A DNA stretch of 64,000 nucleotides from Cellulophaga sp. BC115SP (GCF_009905545.1 NZ_JAAALB010000011.1:109969-173968), one strand, 5' to 3'; numbered from the stretch's first letter, positions 36,501 to 45,553 are shown. Numbers and translations are program-made. Notes: generated from the sequence alone by a model not told the origin.

Positions 36501-39500
36501 GAGTCCCCAAGCACCTTTTTGTGGTGAATACACCAAGCCCGACTTTGTCACGCCCGGAGCATTATTTAGCTCCAGTTTTTCGGCGTCGGTAAGTGGCTTA
36601 TTAGCAATTTTAGCATCTACAGTACCCTCTTGTTTCATGTTAAAATACAATCCTCCACCAAAACCTGTCAAGGTGAGCGGTGGAACTAATACAAACCCAG
36701 GATTTGCCACCACTGAAGCATCCATATAACCATAATAATAGTCATTGGTATTGCCAAAAATGATATTAGATTCGACTGTTGCCAGATTCGGAATTTTTAC
36801 CTTTCCCCATCCACTTAATCCCGTTCCATATTTTGCATCGCTATAATAAAATTTCAATTCACCTTTTACATTGGCAGGACCGAACTGTCCATCAATCGTA
36901 AATCGAGAAGGATATACTCCTTTGAAAGAAGGTGTTAATTTTCCATTGACAAAATCTAATCTGCCTAATACCTGCACCGTTCCTGAGGCATTTGCCAAAC
37001 TGGCATCGTCACCACCTACCATGACTTTTACTCCAAATTCGAAGCCTAAGCCTATATTATTTTTCACAAATTTTGGAGGAATCAATTGAATAGGGAAACC
37101 TCCCATTTTTGATTCTTTACCGCCATTGGCCACTGCTGAGGTCATGATTATATCCTCGTGAGGACCGCCTTTTACGTCTTTATTAGCAGGGTCTTTTTCA
37201 TGTTCTCCTGCCAGTCCTCCTTCCAGACACCATTCACCTGTTTGTAGATAAATGCCACTTCCAGCAATTTCGTCGCCACCCAAGGCTTTGAAAGTTGAAA
37301 GAGAGAAATTCTCAAAAGTCAGGTCAGGCACGACCATATTAAGTGGTGGTTTGGAATCCAAGGTTAAAGTGCCATTGAGCGAAAATAAAAACTCTGGGTC
37401 TTTGTCTTTTACCAAGCCAATTACAAAAATTGAGTTAGGGGCTATTTTCATATTGGCCATAAATACTGGCACGTTGTATCCTTGTGGTTTGGGTTTTACC
37501 AAGATTTTAAGCGAATCTATACCATTGCGAAGATTACAAGTATAATCTAGCACATCGGAACTAATGGGCAATTGTATTTTACCCACCATATTGCCACGTA
37601 TCAGGGCATTTTTGACAATCAATACCTCAAAGGAGTCTACAGAGAAAGCTAATTTACCCATTTTTCCAGTCGTATAATCCAACAATGGATAACGTGAAGG
37701 CGTAAAACGTGCAGTAAGTCCGTCGCTATCAAAAACCATATTAGATGCTGCAAAACTGAGTCGATTATTACCTCCTCCACCTAGTGATTTTGGTAACAAT
37801 ACATCTACTCGTTGTAAATACAGTCCTTTGAAAGTATTACCTCTTTCGCCATCATATTCGGCTGGAGGATTAAAATTGGGAGGATTACGAAAATCGGAAT
37901 GGTCATAAAACGCATCTAAGCCTTTCACCGAAATTCCTCCCGCATCCTTAATCCCAAAAGTGGGAACAGTCACTGTAGCAACCCAATCGTTCCATTTATT
38001 AAAATCAAACTTGAGTTGTGTAATGACATCGCCTGCTAGGGTATTACCGTTTTCGTCGTTTAACTCCAACACATTTTTTCCTAAATTCAAATCTGCTTCT
38101 ACATGCACATGACGAACCGAGTCTTCGTCGAGAATAGCATAGGTACCATCATTTTGTGGATAATGACTTTGCTTAAACGTGATTGGTGTATAGGGTGCTT
38201 TAAAGTCTTTGACTAAATAAAGTACTGCATTTTTGGGGAAAAGCTTGTCAGGCAACATACACATTTCGGTGGCTGCCATCGACAAAAAGGAATTATCCTC
38301 TGGCATTTTGACATTGAGTAATGCTCCCATTTCGGCACCATCTGGCGCTATTGTGAAATAATTGATTCCAATCAAACCAGCGCCAGTACTATATCCAATA
38401 GGCAATGAAACAGCCATTTGCCCTTTGAGGTCATTCCAAAGTTTGCTGGTTAGCAAGTTGGTGTATGTTTTCAGGTAGTCTACACTGATATTTTTATACG
38501 TCGATAAATCGGGAGGAGTAATGCCTGGCATTTGGAAACCTTCATCGCTTCCATTCGCCAAACCTGAAATAGCTTGATTGGCGGCATTAATTTTCAATTT
38601 GGAAAATTTCACCTTCAATGGAACATAATTCCAAGTAATTCGTCCATTCCCCGACCAGCCCTCTGGCGATTCTACGGCTTGGTCAATGGTCATATCAAAA
38701 TTGCCTATCTTGATGGTCCTTCCCGTCAGGTCAGTCTGCTTTACTGCCACTAAATCAGCTGGAAATTTGGCATTTTTACACTTTACAATACTGCTGTTTG
38801 CTGCCAACATTTCGCCTTGGGCGCCTACTCTAAAAGTGCAGACTTCACTTTTTCCATCATTTTGTAAATAGATTTTTTCGTTAGCATCTTTCGCAACCAC
38901 CATCCACGCATATAGTCCATTAGCGAGTTCGGGATAGTTGGCTCCAAAAATGAGATTGGGAGCTACTAAATCCTTTTCCGAATATGGATTACCAACATTT
39001 CTACTGATCGCATTATTAATAGCGTCGTTGGGGTTTTGTCCTTCTGGCACTCTAACAAGGTAAAAATCATACGTTATTTGTGCCCCAGCAATATTACCCA
39101 CGCAAGGAGTCCAGTTAAAAACGATATTTTGTGGATTAGTCGATTGAATTGGTGTAACGGGGTCACAAATTGGCATAGTCAAGCGAGCTGGCTCGATATA
39201 CGTTATAGGAATCATGATACATCCACGAGGCTCATTGCCGTTCAATATTGCAGGTCGCTGATTGTAGGGTGCCACCTTGATACAAAATTCGTAAAAGCCT
39301 TGAGGAATCAAGCCACTAATCAACGATTTGGGGTCGATGCCCGTAATATCGATGTTATTTTCAGTAAAAAAGTTTTGGCTCGAACCAAAAATTTCTATTT
39401 CCACAGGCACACCATTACCAGGAAGTGTTATTGGCGAGGAAGGCTGGTAAGAGTCACGGGTAACGGCTCGTACACCATTGTTTTGTCCTTTTATTTCTCC

Positions 39501-39707
39501 CAAAAGCTTTACATCGACTGGGTTAGGAGTTGTATTTGTCAAAATCACCCTCAAGGAGTTATTGGCACCATCGGGTGCATAATCTTTGAGTCTTGGGCTG
39601 TAAGGTGGGGGAAAAATCGTTTGAACGTTGATTCCACTAAGGGTTTGACTCAATGAATCAAACCCTATTCCCATCAATAAGCTCAGAAAAAGAAAAAGTT
39701 TTTTCAT
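33555..39707 (-). CDS. giant secreted protein of about 2050 residues
   Basis: I do not recognise the whole protein. The start is set at the ATG giving a signal peptide (MKKLFLFLSLLMGIG...SLSQ) 13 bp after the upstream gene; a longer frame overlaps that gene and lacks a signal. Residues of about 20-190 are beta-rich. At about 190-310 there is an FN3-like module (FNWTPCVG, LYAWMVVAKD). Then comes a very long beta region of 1000 residues with repeated glycine-rich strands, as in beta-helix or lipid-transfer-like proteins. A Big_5/SbsA-like Ig domain follows at about 1400-1500 (SPANGENAVETDAPITVTF), and a C-terminal 500 residues ending in YFKF. The size and operon suggest a large periplasmic or surface machine part. 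Confidence 0.7.
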   Translation of the reverse strand: MKKLFLFLSLLMGIGFDSLSQTLSGINVQTIFPPPYSPRLKDYAPDGANNSLRVILTNTTPNPVDVKLLGEIKGQNNGVRAVTRDSYQPSSPITLPGNGVPVEIEIFGSSQNFFTENNIDITGIDPKSLISGLIPQGFYEFCIKVAPYNQRPAILNGNEPRGCIMIPITYIEPARLTMPICDPVTPIQSTNPQNIVFNWTPCVGNIAGAQITYDFYLVRVPEGQNPNDAINNAISRNVGNPYSEKDLVAPNLIFGANYPELANGLYAWMVVAKDANEKIYLQNDGKSEVCTFRVGAQGEMLAANSSIVKCKNAKFPADLVAVKQTDLTGRTIKIGNFDMTIDQAVESPEGWSGNGRITWNYVPLKVKFSKLKINAANQAISGLANGSDEGFQMPGITPPDLSTYKNISVDYLKTYTNLLTSKLWNDLKGQMAVSLPIGYSTGAGLIGINYFTIAPDGAEMGALLNVKMPEDNSFLSMAATEMCMLPDKLFPKNAVLYLVKDFKAPYTPITFKQSHYPQNDGTYAILDEDSVRHVHVEADLNLGKNVLELNDENGNTLAGDVITQLKFDFNKWNDWVATVTVPTFGIKDAGGISVKGLDAFYDHSDFRNPPNFNPPAEYDGERGNTFKGLYLQRVDVLLPKSLGGGGNNRLSFAASNMVFDSDGLTARFTPSRYPLLDYTTGKMGKLAFSVDSFEVLIVKNALIRGNMVGKIQLPISSDVLDYTCNLRNGIDSLKILVKPKPQGYNVPVFMANMKIAPNSIFVIGLVKDKDPEFLFSLNGTLTLDSKPPLNMVVPDLTFENFSLSTFKALGGDEIAGSGIYLQTGEWCLEGGLAGEHEKDPANKDVKGGPHEDIIMTSAVANGGKESKMGGFPIQLIPPKFVKNNIGLGFEFGVKVMVGGDDASLANASGTVQVLGRLDFVNGKLTPSFKGVYPSRFTIDGQFGPANVKGELKFYYSDAKYGTGLSGWGKVKIPNLATVESNIIFGNTNDYYYGYMDASVVANPGFVLVPPLTLTGFGGGLYFNMKQEGTVDAKIANKPLTDAEKLELNNAPGVTKSGLVYSPQKGAWGLKARVYMSVADARLLTASVGLEAGFANGALNNFNATGSVNIISKDGVPDDPTTLVKGSVAFNYLAPGIYDVNADITAGILGTNVQVPLRVHFDPQNWHIKLGDPLDAQKRIAFNILDLNLPVVKAHLGAKFYIAMGNDLGGLPELPAEVSNFMGGANAAADQYRNAQYSKVASKTNVGTDDDGRVTSVPKFSILVGGQLQGSFDATVAILSVNASAILGFDAALEYGIECEQGGQALGWNGWYANAQMYAYLNGGAYIDLDSWFAAGRFKICEVTAGAILKGGIPNPMWMSGRVKVQGNVLGLIKINTGFDLAFGEQCTPANNKDNGLDGIEIIGDISPANGENAVETDAPITVTFNTSIGQDYELAMPDNTVKTFRFKLKEYKLTYEDSKNGGRLTTFDGFQSPEWVNDNQQLILSKNKHFASTSKHKFSISLGIEEVGGKGDNANRSEEKTVEFSTAKQPDYIKFSNVNYTWPLEGQNYFLKNQLPQGVIEGQIPDEAFRSTVDGSDSKFSALLAGKYIYKAVYIPKDGGDTLTTAVYYDKQNQVKFDIPNNLQNDKTYRVEIRRIYQSAVGSAINLNQQLLASAMVKEKVTVAKASAFLRSQEDFFYINKNALNRSATSSSSIPKSKVIYDIVFKTSKYSTINEKLSAVNFERAEYRNTNNVQSADYLVMDIKPSNGTAENFDDAELYGYTRNGKTQPALLNVSSPMKAGVVSFDTYIQNEVYTPLVNFGAKQVGINYGVQELRKIVGIGTPDLAVSIQRQSILGQIASISSVNLNASFNGLQTTVNQPASNQPTTSGSVKATLGNINTISSALRMDDIIGPSLTFFPLEDEPTRMYAFAFKVDQVAYHDFYAVKNFGENMVKTRQALNASLGNWKNVSLGFGSVFANINVQGTSRSLTLNTSASTMARNFSNADLDVYSGYQSASYYTFKPRTGGTTVYITLEYKPYVDAPTNRVEKAFTFGTAAFMPSPIVGGYFKF

Positions 39708-39720
39708 GGCGTTGAATGAT

Positions 39721-41379
39721 TTAAAAGTTGAGAGAGTAACCTGCTTGGGTATATACTTCTGTAAAATTTCTTGCTTCAAATTTGAGATCCTTGTTGTAGA
39801 GCAATGCCGCACTTAGCGAAAGTTGTTGTTTGCTCGAAAGCCTGATACGTCCGTTCCATCGGGCATTGAAGGTATAGCCGTTGGCATTTTCTTTATAATA
39901 GTTTTGGTTGTAATTGACATTCAAACTATTGGAAAATGATTTCAAGTTTTTAGAAATATTCAAACTTGCTCCTAATGATTGTGTATTGCCGTAGGACAAA
40001 AAGTTTTTGATAAAAATCCCTCCGGGGCTTATCGTAAATTTTTGTTTCATGTTGTTTCTCAAATAGTTGAAAGACAAAAACAGGTTATTAAATTCTAATA
40101 ACTGTTTGGAAACCGTGTTATAATCAGTAGAATTTTGATAACTCGACATCAAGTTTATGGAATGGCTTACCACGCGGTCGCCCCATGCAAAACGAGGTGC
40201 TACGACCAAACTTTGGTTGACTTGCTGGATTTTGAGCGTATCAATAATTCTATCAGGATTGTTCTGGAAAGTGCCGTAATTAGAATAGGTCATCATCATT
40301 CCAAACTTGGCAGAAGGCTGTACCGACAAATTGAGTGATCCAATGTTGCGAGTAGTTTGAGTGGCTTTGGTTTTACTAACATTATCTTGCTGTATGCCAT
40401 AACTACCACTCAAGTTTACTCGACCCTGCCAGAAAGAAAAGGAGGGAGAAAATAGTATTTCTTGCACATCATTGTTAAAAAAATACGCTCCCATCGACTT
40501 ATAATCTGTAGAAATTAAACGGTATTGAACTTGTAAGGATGCAAAGCGCGAACTAAATCTCAGACTACTATTGGCGGCATAACCCACCTGCGTACTCCGC
40601 TTTAGTAAAAATAGTTTCTTCAAAAATTCACTATCGAGGGATATTGTTCCAGTCAAATCTTTGGCATTTATATCGGAGGTATAACCACTTACACCAATGT
40701 CAGTCGACCATGATATTTTCTTGAAAAAAGTCAATTGAGAAACAATGCCGAGTGTAGTATTTTCGGCGGGAGTGATACCTTCGGCAATTGGGATTTTGAT
40801 AGAATTTTCTTCATCCCAAGCTTTCGTATAAATCAGGTCAATAAAGTTCTGTGAAGAGCCTACTCCTACTTTTACGTCATATCCCATACGTCTGAAGCTA
40901 GAAGGTAAAGACGAAAAGGTATTGCGAGTAGTATCTCGTAAACTTGCTTGTTGAAAGCGTCCATACATCGCAGAAAAGCGAAATTTGCCAGGATTGAGGT
41001 CGATACCTGCCCCAAAAAACATTCGCCCAGCCAGTGTGTAATTAGAATAACTGAGGTTACGATAGCCCAAGTGCAGTCTCGCCCATTTGTAAGATGGACT
41101 CATTCCAAACTGTTGGAAGGGGCCTGAAAAGGACTGACTTTGTTGGTTAATCAAGAAAAAGAATGGCATTTGAATACCATAAAACGAAATAACAGGACTG
41201 GCAGAAATAGTCCAAGAAAAAGGGTCGAGACGTTGCCTGCCTTCAAGATTTGAATAGGTATTAAAACCTAAATTCAAACCTCCCGAGACGGTGACAGGCT
41301 TTTGTCCCTTTAAACCACCCAAATCTTGCGCTAATAGCGGAATCTGCCAAAAGCATAGTAGTATAAAAAGTTTCTTCAT
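39721..41379 (-). CDS. outer-membrane beta-barrel protein
   Basis: A 552-residue protein with a signal peptide (MKKLFILLCFWQIPLLAQ). The whole mature part alternates polar and aromatic residues in strands (for example WARLHLGYRNLSYSNYTLAGRMFFGAG, GSLNLSVQPSAKFGMMMTYSNYG) and ends in phenylalanine (SLNF), so it should form a barrel in the outer membrane. There is no TonB plug domain. It is first in an operon with the giant protein (13-bp gap) and the FN3 protein. The likely job is an anchor or export pore for one or both, which is inference. Confidence 0.75.
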   Translation of the reverse strand: MKKLFILLCFWQIPLLAQDLGGLKGQKPVTVSGGLNLGFNTYSNLEGRQRLDPFSWTISASPVISFYGIQMPFFFLINQQSQSFSGPFQQFGMSPSYKWARLHLGYRNLSYSNYTLAGRMFFGAGIDLNPGKFRFSAMYGRFQQASLRDTTRNTFSSLPSSFRRMGYDVKVGVGSSQNFIDLIYTKAWDEENSIKIPIAEGITPAENTTLGIVSQLTFFKKISWSTDIGVSGYTSDINAKDLTGTISLDSEFLKKLFLLKRSTQVGYAANSSLRFSSRFASLQVQYRLISTDYKSMGAYFFNNDVQEILFSPSFSFWQGRVNLSGSYGIQQDNVSKTKATQTTRNIGSLNLSVQPSAKFGMMMTYSNYGTFQNNPDRIIDTLKIQQVNQSLVVAPRFAWGDRVVSHSINLMSSYQNSTDYNTVSKQLLEFNNLFLSFNYLRNNMKQKFTISPGGIFIKNFLSYGNTQSLGASLNISKNLKSFSNSLNVNYNQNYYKENANGYTFNARWNGRIRLSSKQQLSLSAALLYNKDLKFEARNFTEVYTQAGYSLNF

Positions 41380-41758
41380 GAGTAGGGCAAGGAAAATGTT
41401 TACCCAAAATAAGAGGGTTTATCTCCCTTAATCCATGCCCTTTTTTAGTCATTGAACAAGTGGATAACCAATTGATTTACAATAAATTAAATAAAATTAA
41501 AAATGATTATTTTTTTCTTTGATATAGCTTATAACCCTTTTTACACATTGTGTGGTGATGATTTTGCTTTTTGAAGTTGAAAACTTTAGAAAAAAGGGAG
41601 TCCAAGACTAAGTCTTGAACTAGGCTTATTTTTAGTTTTTATGATAATAACTGTACTAAACCAGATAAGAATGTGTAGATTTGACACAATATTTGCAAAA
41701 TTCAAATCAATCTATCAATCCCCCAATTAATAAAGCGTGATGCTTTATGACCTCAATT
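41380..41758. other. intergenic region between the barrel operon and the GH97 gene
   Basis: Divergent region holding one identical copy of the 23-bp palindrome (see next entry). A short inverted pair AGAGGG / CTCCCT at 41411-41424 is also present. No full promoter box was found for either direction. Confidence 0.4.
41599..41621 (+). repeat. 23-bp palindromic repeat, copy 2
   Basis: Identical to 43813-43835 and to the reverse complement of 2904-2926. Core CAAGACTAAGTCTTG. It lies about 140 bp before the GH97 start; copy 3 is about 140 bp after its stop, so the GH97 gene is flanked by direct copies. Confidence 0.8.
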
Positions 41759-43696
41759 ATGAAAAAAGTACTATTCATCGTCGCGATGCTTCTGCAAATT
41801 TCAAGCTTCGCTCAAGAAAATGTAAGTATTCTTAGTCCTGACAAGCAATTAAAAGTTAGTCTGGCGATTACAGATGGTAAAGCGAATTATTCTGTTACTT
41901 ATCAAGGCATTACTGTATTGGAAAACTCTCCATTAGGACTTTCTACGAGTATTGGAGACTTTAGTAAATCTTTGACTTTGGTAAAAAAGGAAGAAAAGCA
42001 AATCGATAAGACTTACCAACAAAGTAGAATCAAAAAATCGAGTATTCATTACCTTGCAAACCAAGTAGTATGTACCCTTTCAAACGCTGATAAAAAGCTC
42101 TTGGAAATTACTTTTCAGGTGAGTAACAATGATATTGCCTTTCGATATGGACTTTTTCCATTTAAAGAAACGGCCAATTGTATAGTCGAAAAAGAATTGA
42201 CAGGATTTAGTTTCCCTTCAAACACAACGACTTTCTTAACACCACAAGCTCCCGCAGGAAGCGGTTGGATGCGCACCAAACCAAGTTATGAAGAAGAATA
42301 TGAAGTAGATGCTCCACTCAACCATAACTCCAAATACCGTTTGGGATATACCTTCCCTGCTTTGTTTCATGTAGGAAAAGAGGCTTGGGCTTTAGTTTCA
42401 GAAACAGGCGTAACAGGAGCCTATTGTGGTTCGAAATTAAGTGAATCCAATAATGGTACATTCTCTATTTCATTTCCTGAAAAAGACGAAAATAACGGTC
42501 ATGGCAGTGCCGAGCCAGCAATGGCTTTGCCAGCTACGACGCCTTGGCGTACTATTACGGTGGGAACAAGTCTGAAACCAATTGTAGAAACTACGATTCC
42601 TTTTGATGTAGTTGAACCACTTTATGCACCTTCACAGGAATATAAAGCAGGACGTGCTACTTGGAGCTGGATTATGTGGCAAGATGAAAGTATGAACTAC
42701 GATGACCAAATCACGTTTATTGATTTAGCTCAGAAATTAGGATATGAATATATTTTGATGGATGCTCTTTGGGACAAAAATGTGGGATATGAGCGTATGG
42801 AAGCATTGATTAAATATGCTCATTCTAAAAAGGTAGATGTGTTTTTGTGGTATAATTCCAATGGTGCTTGGAACAATGCCCCTCAAGGTCCCAAAAACTG
42901 CATGAATAATACTATTGCTCGCAAAAAAGAGATGAAATGGCTAAAAGCTCAAGGCGTAAAAGGCTTGAAAGTAGATTTCTTTGGGGGTGATAAACAAGAA
43001 ACTATTCAACTTTATGAAGATATTTTAAGCGATGCCAACGAATATGGTTTAATGATTATCTTTCACGGCTGTACGCTTCCTCGTGGTTGGGAAAGAATGT
43101 ACCCAAATTATGTAAGTAGTGAGGCTGTTTTAGCCTCTGAAAATTTGATTTTCAACCAGCATTTTGATGATAATGAAGCCTTTAATGCATCTCTGCATCC
43201 ATTTATCAGAAATACTGTCGGAAGTATGGACTTTGGAGGGACTTTGCTCAACAAGCGCCTCAACAAAAATAACAATGGTGGAAGAACTCGCAAAACGACG
43301 GATATTTTTCAATTAGCTACGGCTGTTTTGTTCCAAACAACAGTACAGAACTTTGCACTCACACCAAATAATTTGACAGATGTTCCAAGTTTTGAAATTG
43401 ATTTTATGAAAAAAGTGCCTACTACTTGGGACGAAACAGTTTTTGTAGATGGTTACCCAGGCAAATATTGCGTATTGGCACGTCGTCATGGTAATGAATG
43501 GTATTTAGTAGGTATCAATGCTGAAAAAACTGCGCTAAAAATCAATGTAAAATTGCCAATGTTTGCAGGAAAAACCGTTGCAGAATACAATGATGATGAG
43601 AAAAGAAATCCAACTTTTAAGTCAACAAAAGTCGCTAACTCTGGAGAAGCTACCTTGACTATCCAGCCAGAAGGTGGTGTTATTTGGGTGAAATAA
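41759..43696 (+). CDS. glycoside hydrolase family 97 (alpha-glucosidase/alpha-galactosidase)
   Basis: Exported enzyme of 645 residues with the GH97 layout: N-terminal beta-sandwich (about 20-280), a TIM barrel (280-560) with RATWSWIMWQD, YILMDALWDK and GLKVDFFGGDKQ, and a C-terminal beta domain. The aspartate D406 in KVDFF lies where retaining GH97 enzymes have their nucleophile, and SSEAV nearby supplies a glutamate. The retaining type acting on alpha-galactosides is therefore more likely than SusB-type inverting alpha-glucosidase, though this is inference. The start is the second ATG, which begins a clean signal peptide. It is alone, flanked by two direct palindromic repeats. Confidence 0.88.
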   Translation: MKKVLFIVAMLLQISSFAQENVSILSPDKQLKVSLAITDGKANYSVTYQGITVLENSPLGLSTSIGDFSKSLTLVKKEEKQIDKTYQQSRIKKSSIHYLANQVVCTLSNADKKLLEITFQVSNNDIAFRYGLFPFKETANCIVEKELTGFSFPSNTTTFLTPQAPAGSGWMRTKPSYEEEYEVDAPLNHNSKYRLGYTFPALFHVGKEAWALVSETGVTGAYCGSKLSESNNGTFSISFPEKDENNGHGSAEPAMALPATTPWRTITVGTSLKPIVETTIPFDVVEPLYAPSQEYKAGRATWSWIMWQDESMNYDDQITFIDLAQKLGYEYILMDALWDKNVGYERMEALIKYAHSKKVDVFLWYNSNGAWNNAPQGPKNCMNNTIARKKEMKWLKAQGVKGLKVDFFGGDKQETIQLYEDILSDANEYGLMIIFHGCTLPRGWERMYPNYVSSEAVLASENLIFNQHFDDNEAFNASLHPFIRNTVGSMDFGGTLLNKRLNKNNNGGRTRKTTDIFQLATAVLFQTTVQNFALTPNNLTDVPSFEIDFMKKVPTTWDETVFVDGYPGKYCVLARRHGNEWYLVGINAEKTALKINVKLPMFAGKTVAEYNDDEKRNPTFKSTKVANSGEATLTIQPEGGVIWVK

Positions 43697-43760
43697 CGAG
43701 GGGTTCGATTTCGGATTTCGGATGTTGGATTGCGGAAGTGATTATGTCATCTTCGCCCTT

Positions 43761-43778
43761 GTCGGAGTTTTCTCCGAC
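43761..43778. terminator. hairpin after the GH97 gene
   Basis: Perfect stem GTCGGAG / CTCCGAC with loop TTTT, 64 bp after the stop. No T-run follows, so terminator function is only probable. Confidence 0.5.
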
Positions 43779-43805
43779 AAACTTGCGTCAGCAATAATTT
43801 TATTT

Positions 43806-43842
43806 CAAACCTAGTCCAAGACTAAGTCTTGAACTAGGTTTG
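43806..43842. repeat. 23-bp palindromic repeat copy 3, extended to an 18-bp-arm hairpin
   Basis: The shared 23-mer (43813-43835) is extended here to a 37-bp palindrome with arms of 18 bp and one mismatch (CAAACCTAGT ... ACTAGGTTTG outside). It begins 2 bp after the stop of the response regulator gene on the minus strand, so it likely ends that transcript. Confidence 0.8.
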
Positions 43843-43844
43843 AA

Positions 43845-44480
43845 TCACTCATTGACAATCTTCTCACGAATCGCCTTTGCTACGGCTTCAGTACCACATT
43901 GAACCTGTAATTTGAAATAGATATTTTTAAGATGGCGGCGCACGGTCTCTATCGAAATAGTACATTCGTGGGCTATCATTTTATACGAAAAACCTCTTGT
44001 TAAATATTCCAATACCTCTTTCTCTCGTTCGGTTAAATGATAAGAATTTTGGTTAGGTACAGGTTTTCTAAAGGTTTGTAAAATTCTTTTGGCAATCCCT
44101 GGCGACATAGGAGCACCACCATCAAACAGTTGTTTGATAGCGCCAAACAGCATACTTGGTGAATCTTTCTTCAAGATATAGCCATCTGCACCGTAGCTCA
44201 AACAGGCAAACAATCGGTCGTCATCCTCAAATACCGTATGCATAATGACTTTCATGTTGGGGTATTTTTCTTTGACAATTTTCACACCTGTAATACCATC
44301 AATGACGGGCATATCAATGTCCATAATCAGCATATCTGGTGACTCAGACTGGATATGCCGTAAAATATCTTCACAGTTATGGTGAGTGCCTACCACCAAA
44401 AACTCCTCGGCAGAATTTATCAGTAATTCGAGTAATTCACGAAGTTTAGGGTTATCTTCATATATTGCTATTCGATTCAT
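43845..44480 (-). CDS. NarL/LuxR-type response regulator
   Basis: DNA-binding two-component regulator of 211 residues. The receiver domain has acidic residues E8/D9, phospho-acceptor D54 (LIMDIDMP), T82 and K104, all the key positions. A LuxR-type helix-turn-helix (about 149-195) shows LTEREKEVLEYL...MIAHECTISIETVRRHLKNIY. Such regulators are normally driven by HisKA_3-type kinases, sometimes far away. None is encoded in this window, so it is an orphan. It is divergent from the HAD gene by 128 bp, and the adjacent GH97 gene is convergent, so the target is not evident. Confidence 0.93.
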   Translation of the reverse strand: MNRIAIYEDNPKLRELLELLINSAEEFLVVGTHHNCEDILRHIQSESPDMLIMDIDMPVIDGITGVKIVKEKYPNMKVIMHTVFEDDDRLFACLSYGADGYILKKDSPSMLFGAIKQLFDGGAPMSPGIAKRILQTFRKPVPNQNSYHLTEREKEVLEYLTRGFSYKMIAHECTISIETVRRHLKNIYFKLQVQCGTEAVAKAIREKIVNE

Positions 44481-44608
44481 TAAATTGGGTTGGCTGTAGG
44501 AATGTATAAATATTAGTAAAACCTGTCAATCGATTTTGATATTACAAATCAACAGAATAAATAGATTGTTGTAAATAACCTTTTTGGGTCAGTTGCCTTA
44601 TTGATACT

Positions 44609-45250
44609 ATGCAAACGTATAAACACATCATTTTTGATTTTGATGGCACTATTGCCAATTCTGTTCCAATTTTTCTGAAAATCTACAATGAATTGGCTAC
44701 AGAAAAAAACTTCAAGCTTATTTCGGAAGAAACTATTCCTCAAATCCGACATTTATCCTATCTAAAGCGAGCTGAATATTTAGGAATTCCCTTGTATCAA
44801 ATTCCCTTTATTATTCCTGTGTTATACAAAAAATACAAACAAAATATTCACTCGCTACAAGCATACGAAGGGATTTTTGATTTTTTAACAACGCTTCATC
44901 AACAGGGATTCACTTTAGATATAGTCTCTTCGAACAGCAAAGACAACATTATACAATTTCTTGAAAGTCAAGACTTTTCTTATTTCACCAACATTTACTG
45001 TTCAGAAAATTTTATGGGAAAAGATAAGGTGTTGAAGAAGTTATTAAAAACCACGGGGTATCCTCTGAAAACGTGTTTGTATGTGGGCGACGAAAACAGA
45101 GATATTGAAGCCTGTATAAAAATTGATATGGATTGTGCGTGGGTCAACTGGGGCTATGAGAATGAGTTGCAACCGCAATTAAGATATTACCCTAAAGGAC
45201 ATTTTAAAACTCAGGAGGAACTACAAAGGTTTATTTGTGGAAAAGCCTAA
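44609..45250 (+). CDS. HAD-family hydrolase, phosphoglycolate phosphatase-like
   Basis: Soluble phosphatase of 213 residues. Motif I is DFDGTIANS at about 10-18 (nucleophile D10, acid D12), motif II SSNSK around 110, and motifs III/IV with K near 140 and VGDENRDIEAC at about 157-167. The helical cap between motifs I and II is of the phosphoglycolate phosphatase/beta-phosphoglucomutase type. The substrate cannot be told from sequence. It ends 300 bp before the polysaccharide export genes, with a repeat between, so it may be separate from them. Confidence 0.88.
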   Translation: MQTYKHIIFDFDGTIANSVPIFLKIYNELATEKNFKLISEETIPQIRHLSYLKRAEYLGIPLYQIPFIIPVLYKKYKQNIHSLQAYEGIFDFLTTLHQQGFTLDIVSSNSKDNIIQFLESQDFSYFTNIYCSENFMGKDKVLKKLLKTTGYPLKTCLYVGDENRDIEACIKIDMDCAWVNWGYENELQPQLRYYPKGHFKTQEELQRFICGKA

Positions 45251-45553
45251 CCACTTAATCATTCCTTTATGAAAATTGTTTTTTGGCAAAGAATTTGCGA
45301 AAGGTAAAGTACGCACTAGCACCCTTTTTAATTCAGCAAAACTGATTTTTAAACGCTTAGTATAATTAAGCATTAGTGCAAAATAAAAATGCATTAAGAC
45401 GCTTTAGGCTGTAAGCAATAGGTATTAGGCAAAAAAGTTTAAACTATTTTACGAAAAATACTTTTCAACTTTTAGCATAAAGCCTAGAGCTTAATGCGGG
45501 TACAATTATATTTATTTGGCTCACTCACTTACATCCATACGAATAAAAACCTT
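45251..45553. other. intergenic region holding repeat copy 2
   Basis: 303 bp between the HAD gene and the ABC permease gene. Its right half is the three-hairpin repeat (see next entry). The left 110 bp shows no clear promoter box or coding region. Confidence 0.5.
45371..45531 (+). repeat. three-hairpin dispersed repeat, copy 2
   Basis: Aligns with 20122-20290 along its length: shared blocks include GCATTAAGACGCTTTAGGCTGTAAGC, read here with few changes, AAAAAAGTTT, and AAAGCCTAGAGCTTAATGCGGGTA. The 3' hairpin is partly lost. It ends 23 bp before the permease start. Confidence 0.82.

Noticed and set aside
35431..37545. Several plus-strand frames of 60-136 codons
   Set aside because: All are antisense to the giant-protein gene, whose codon pattern explains the open frames.
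33708..39812. Longer start for the giant protein, at 39812
   Set aside because: The extra 35 codons overlap the upstream barrel gene and precede a perfect signal peptide starting at 39707.
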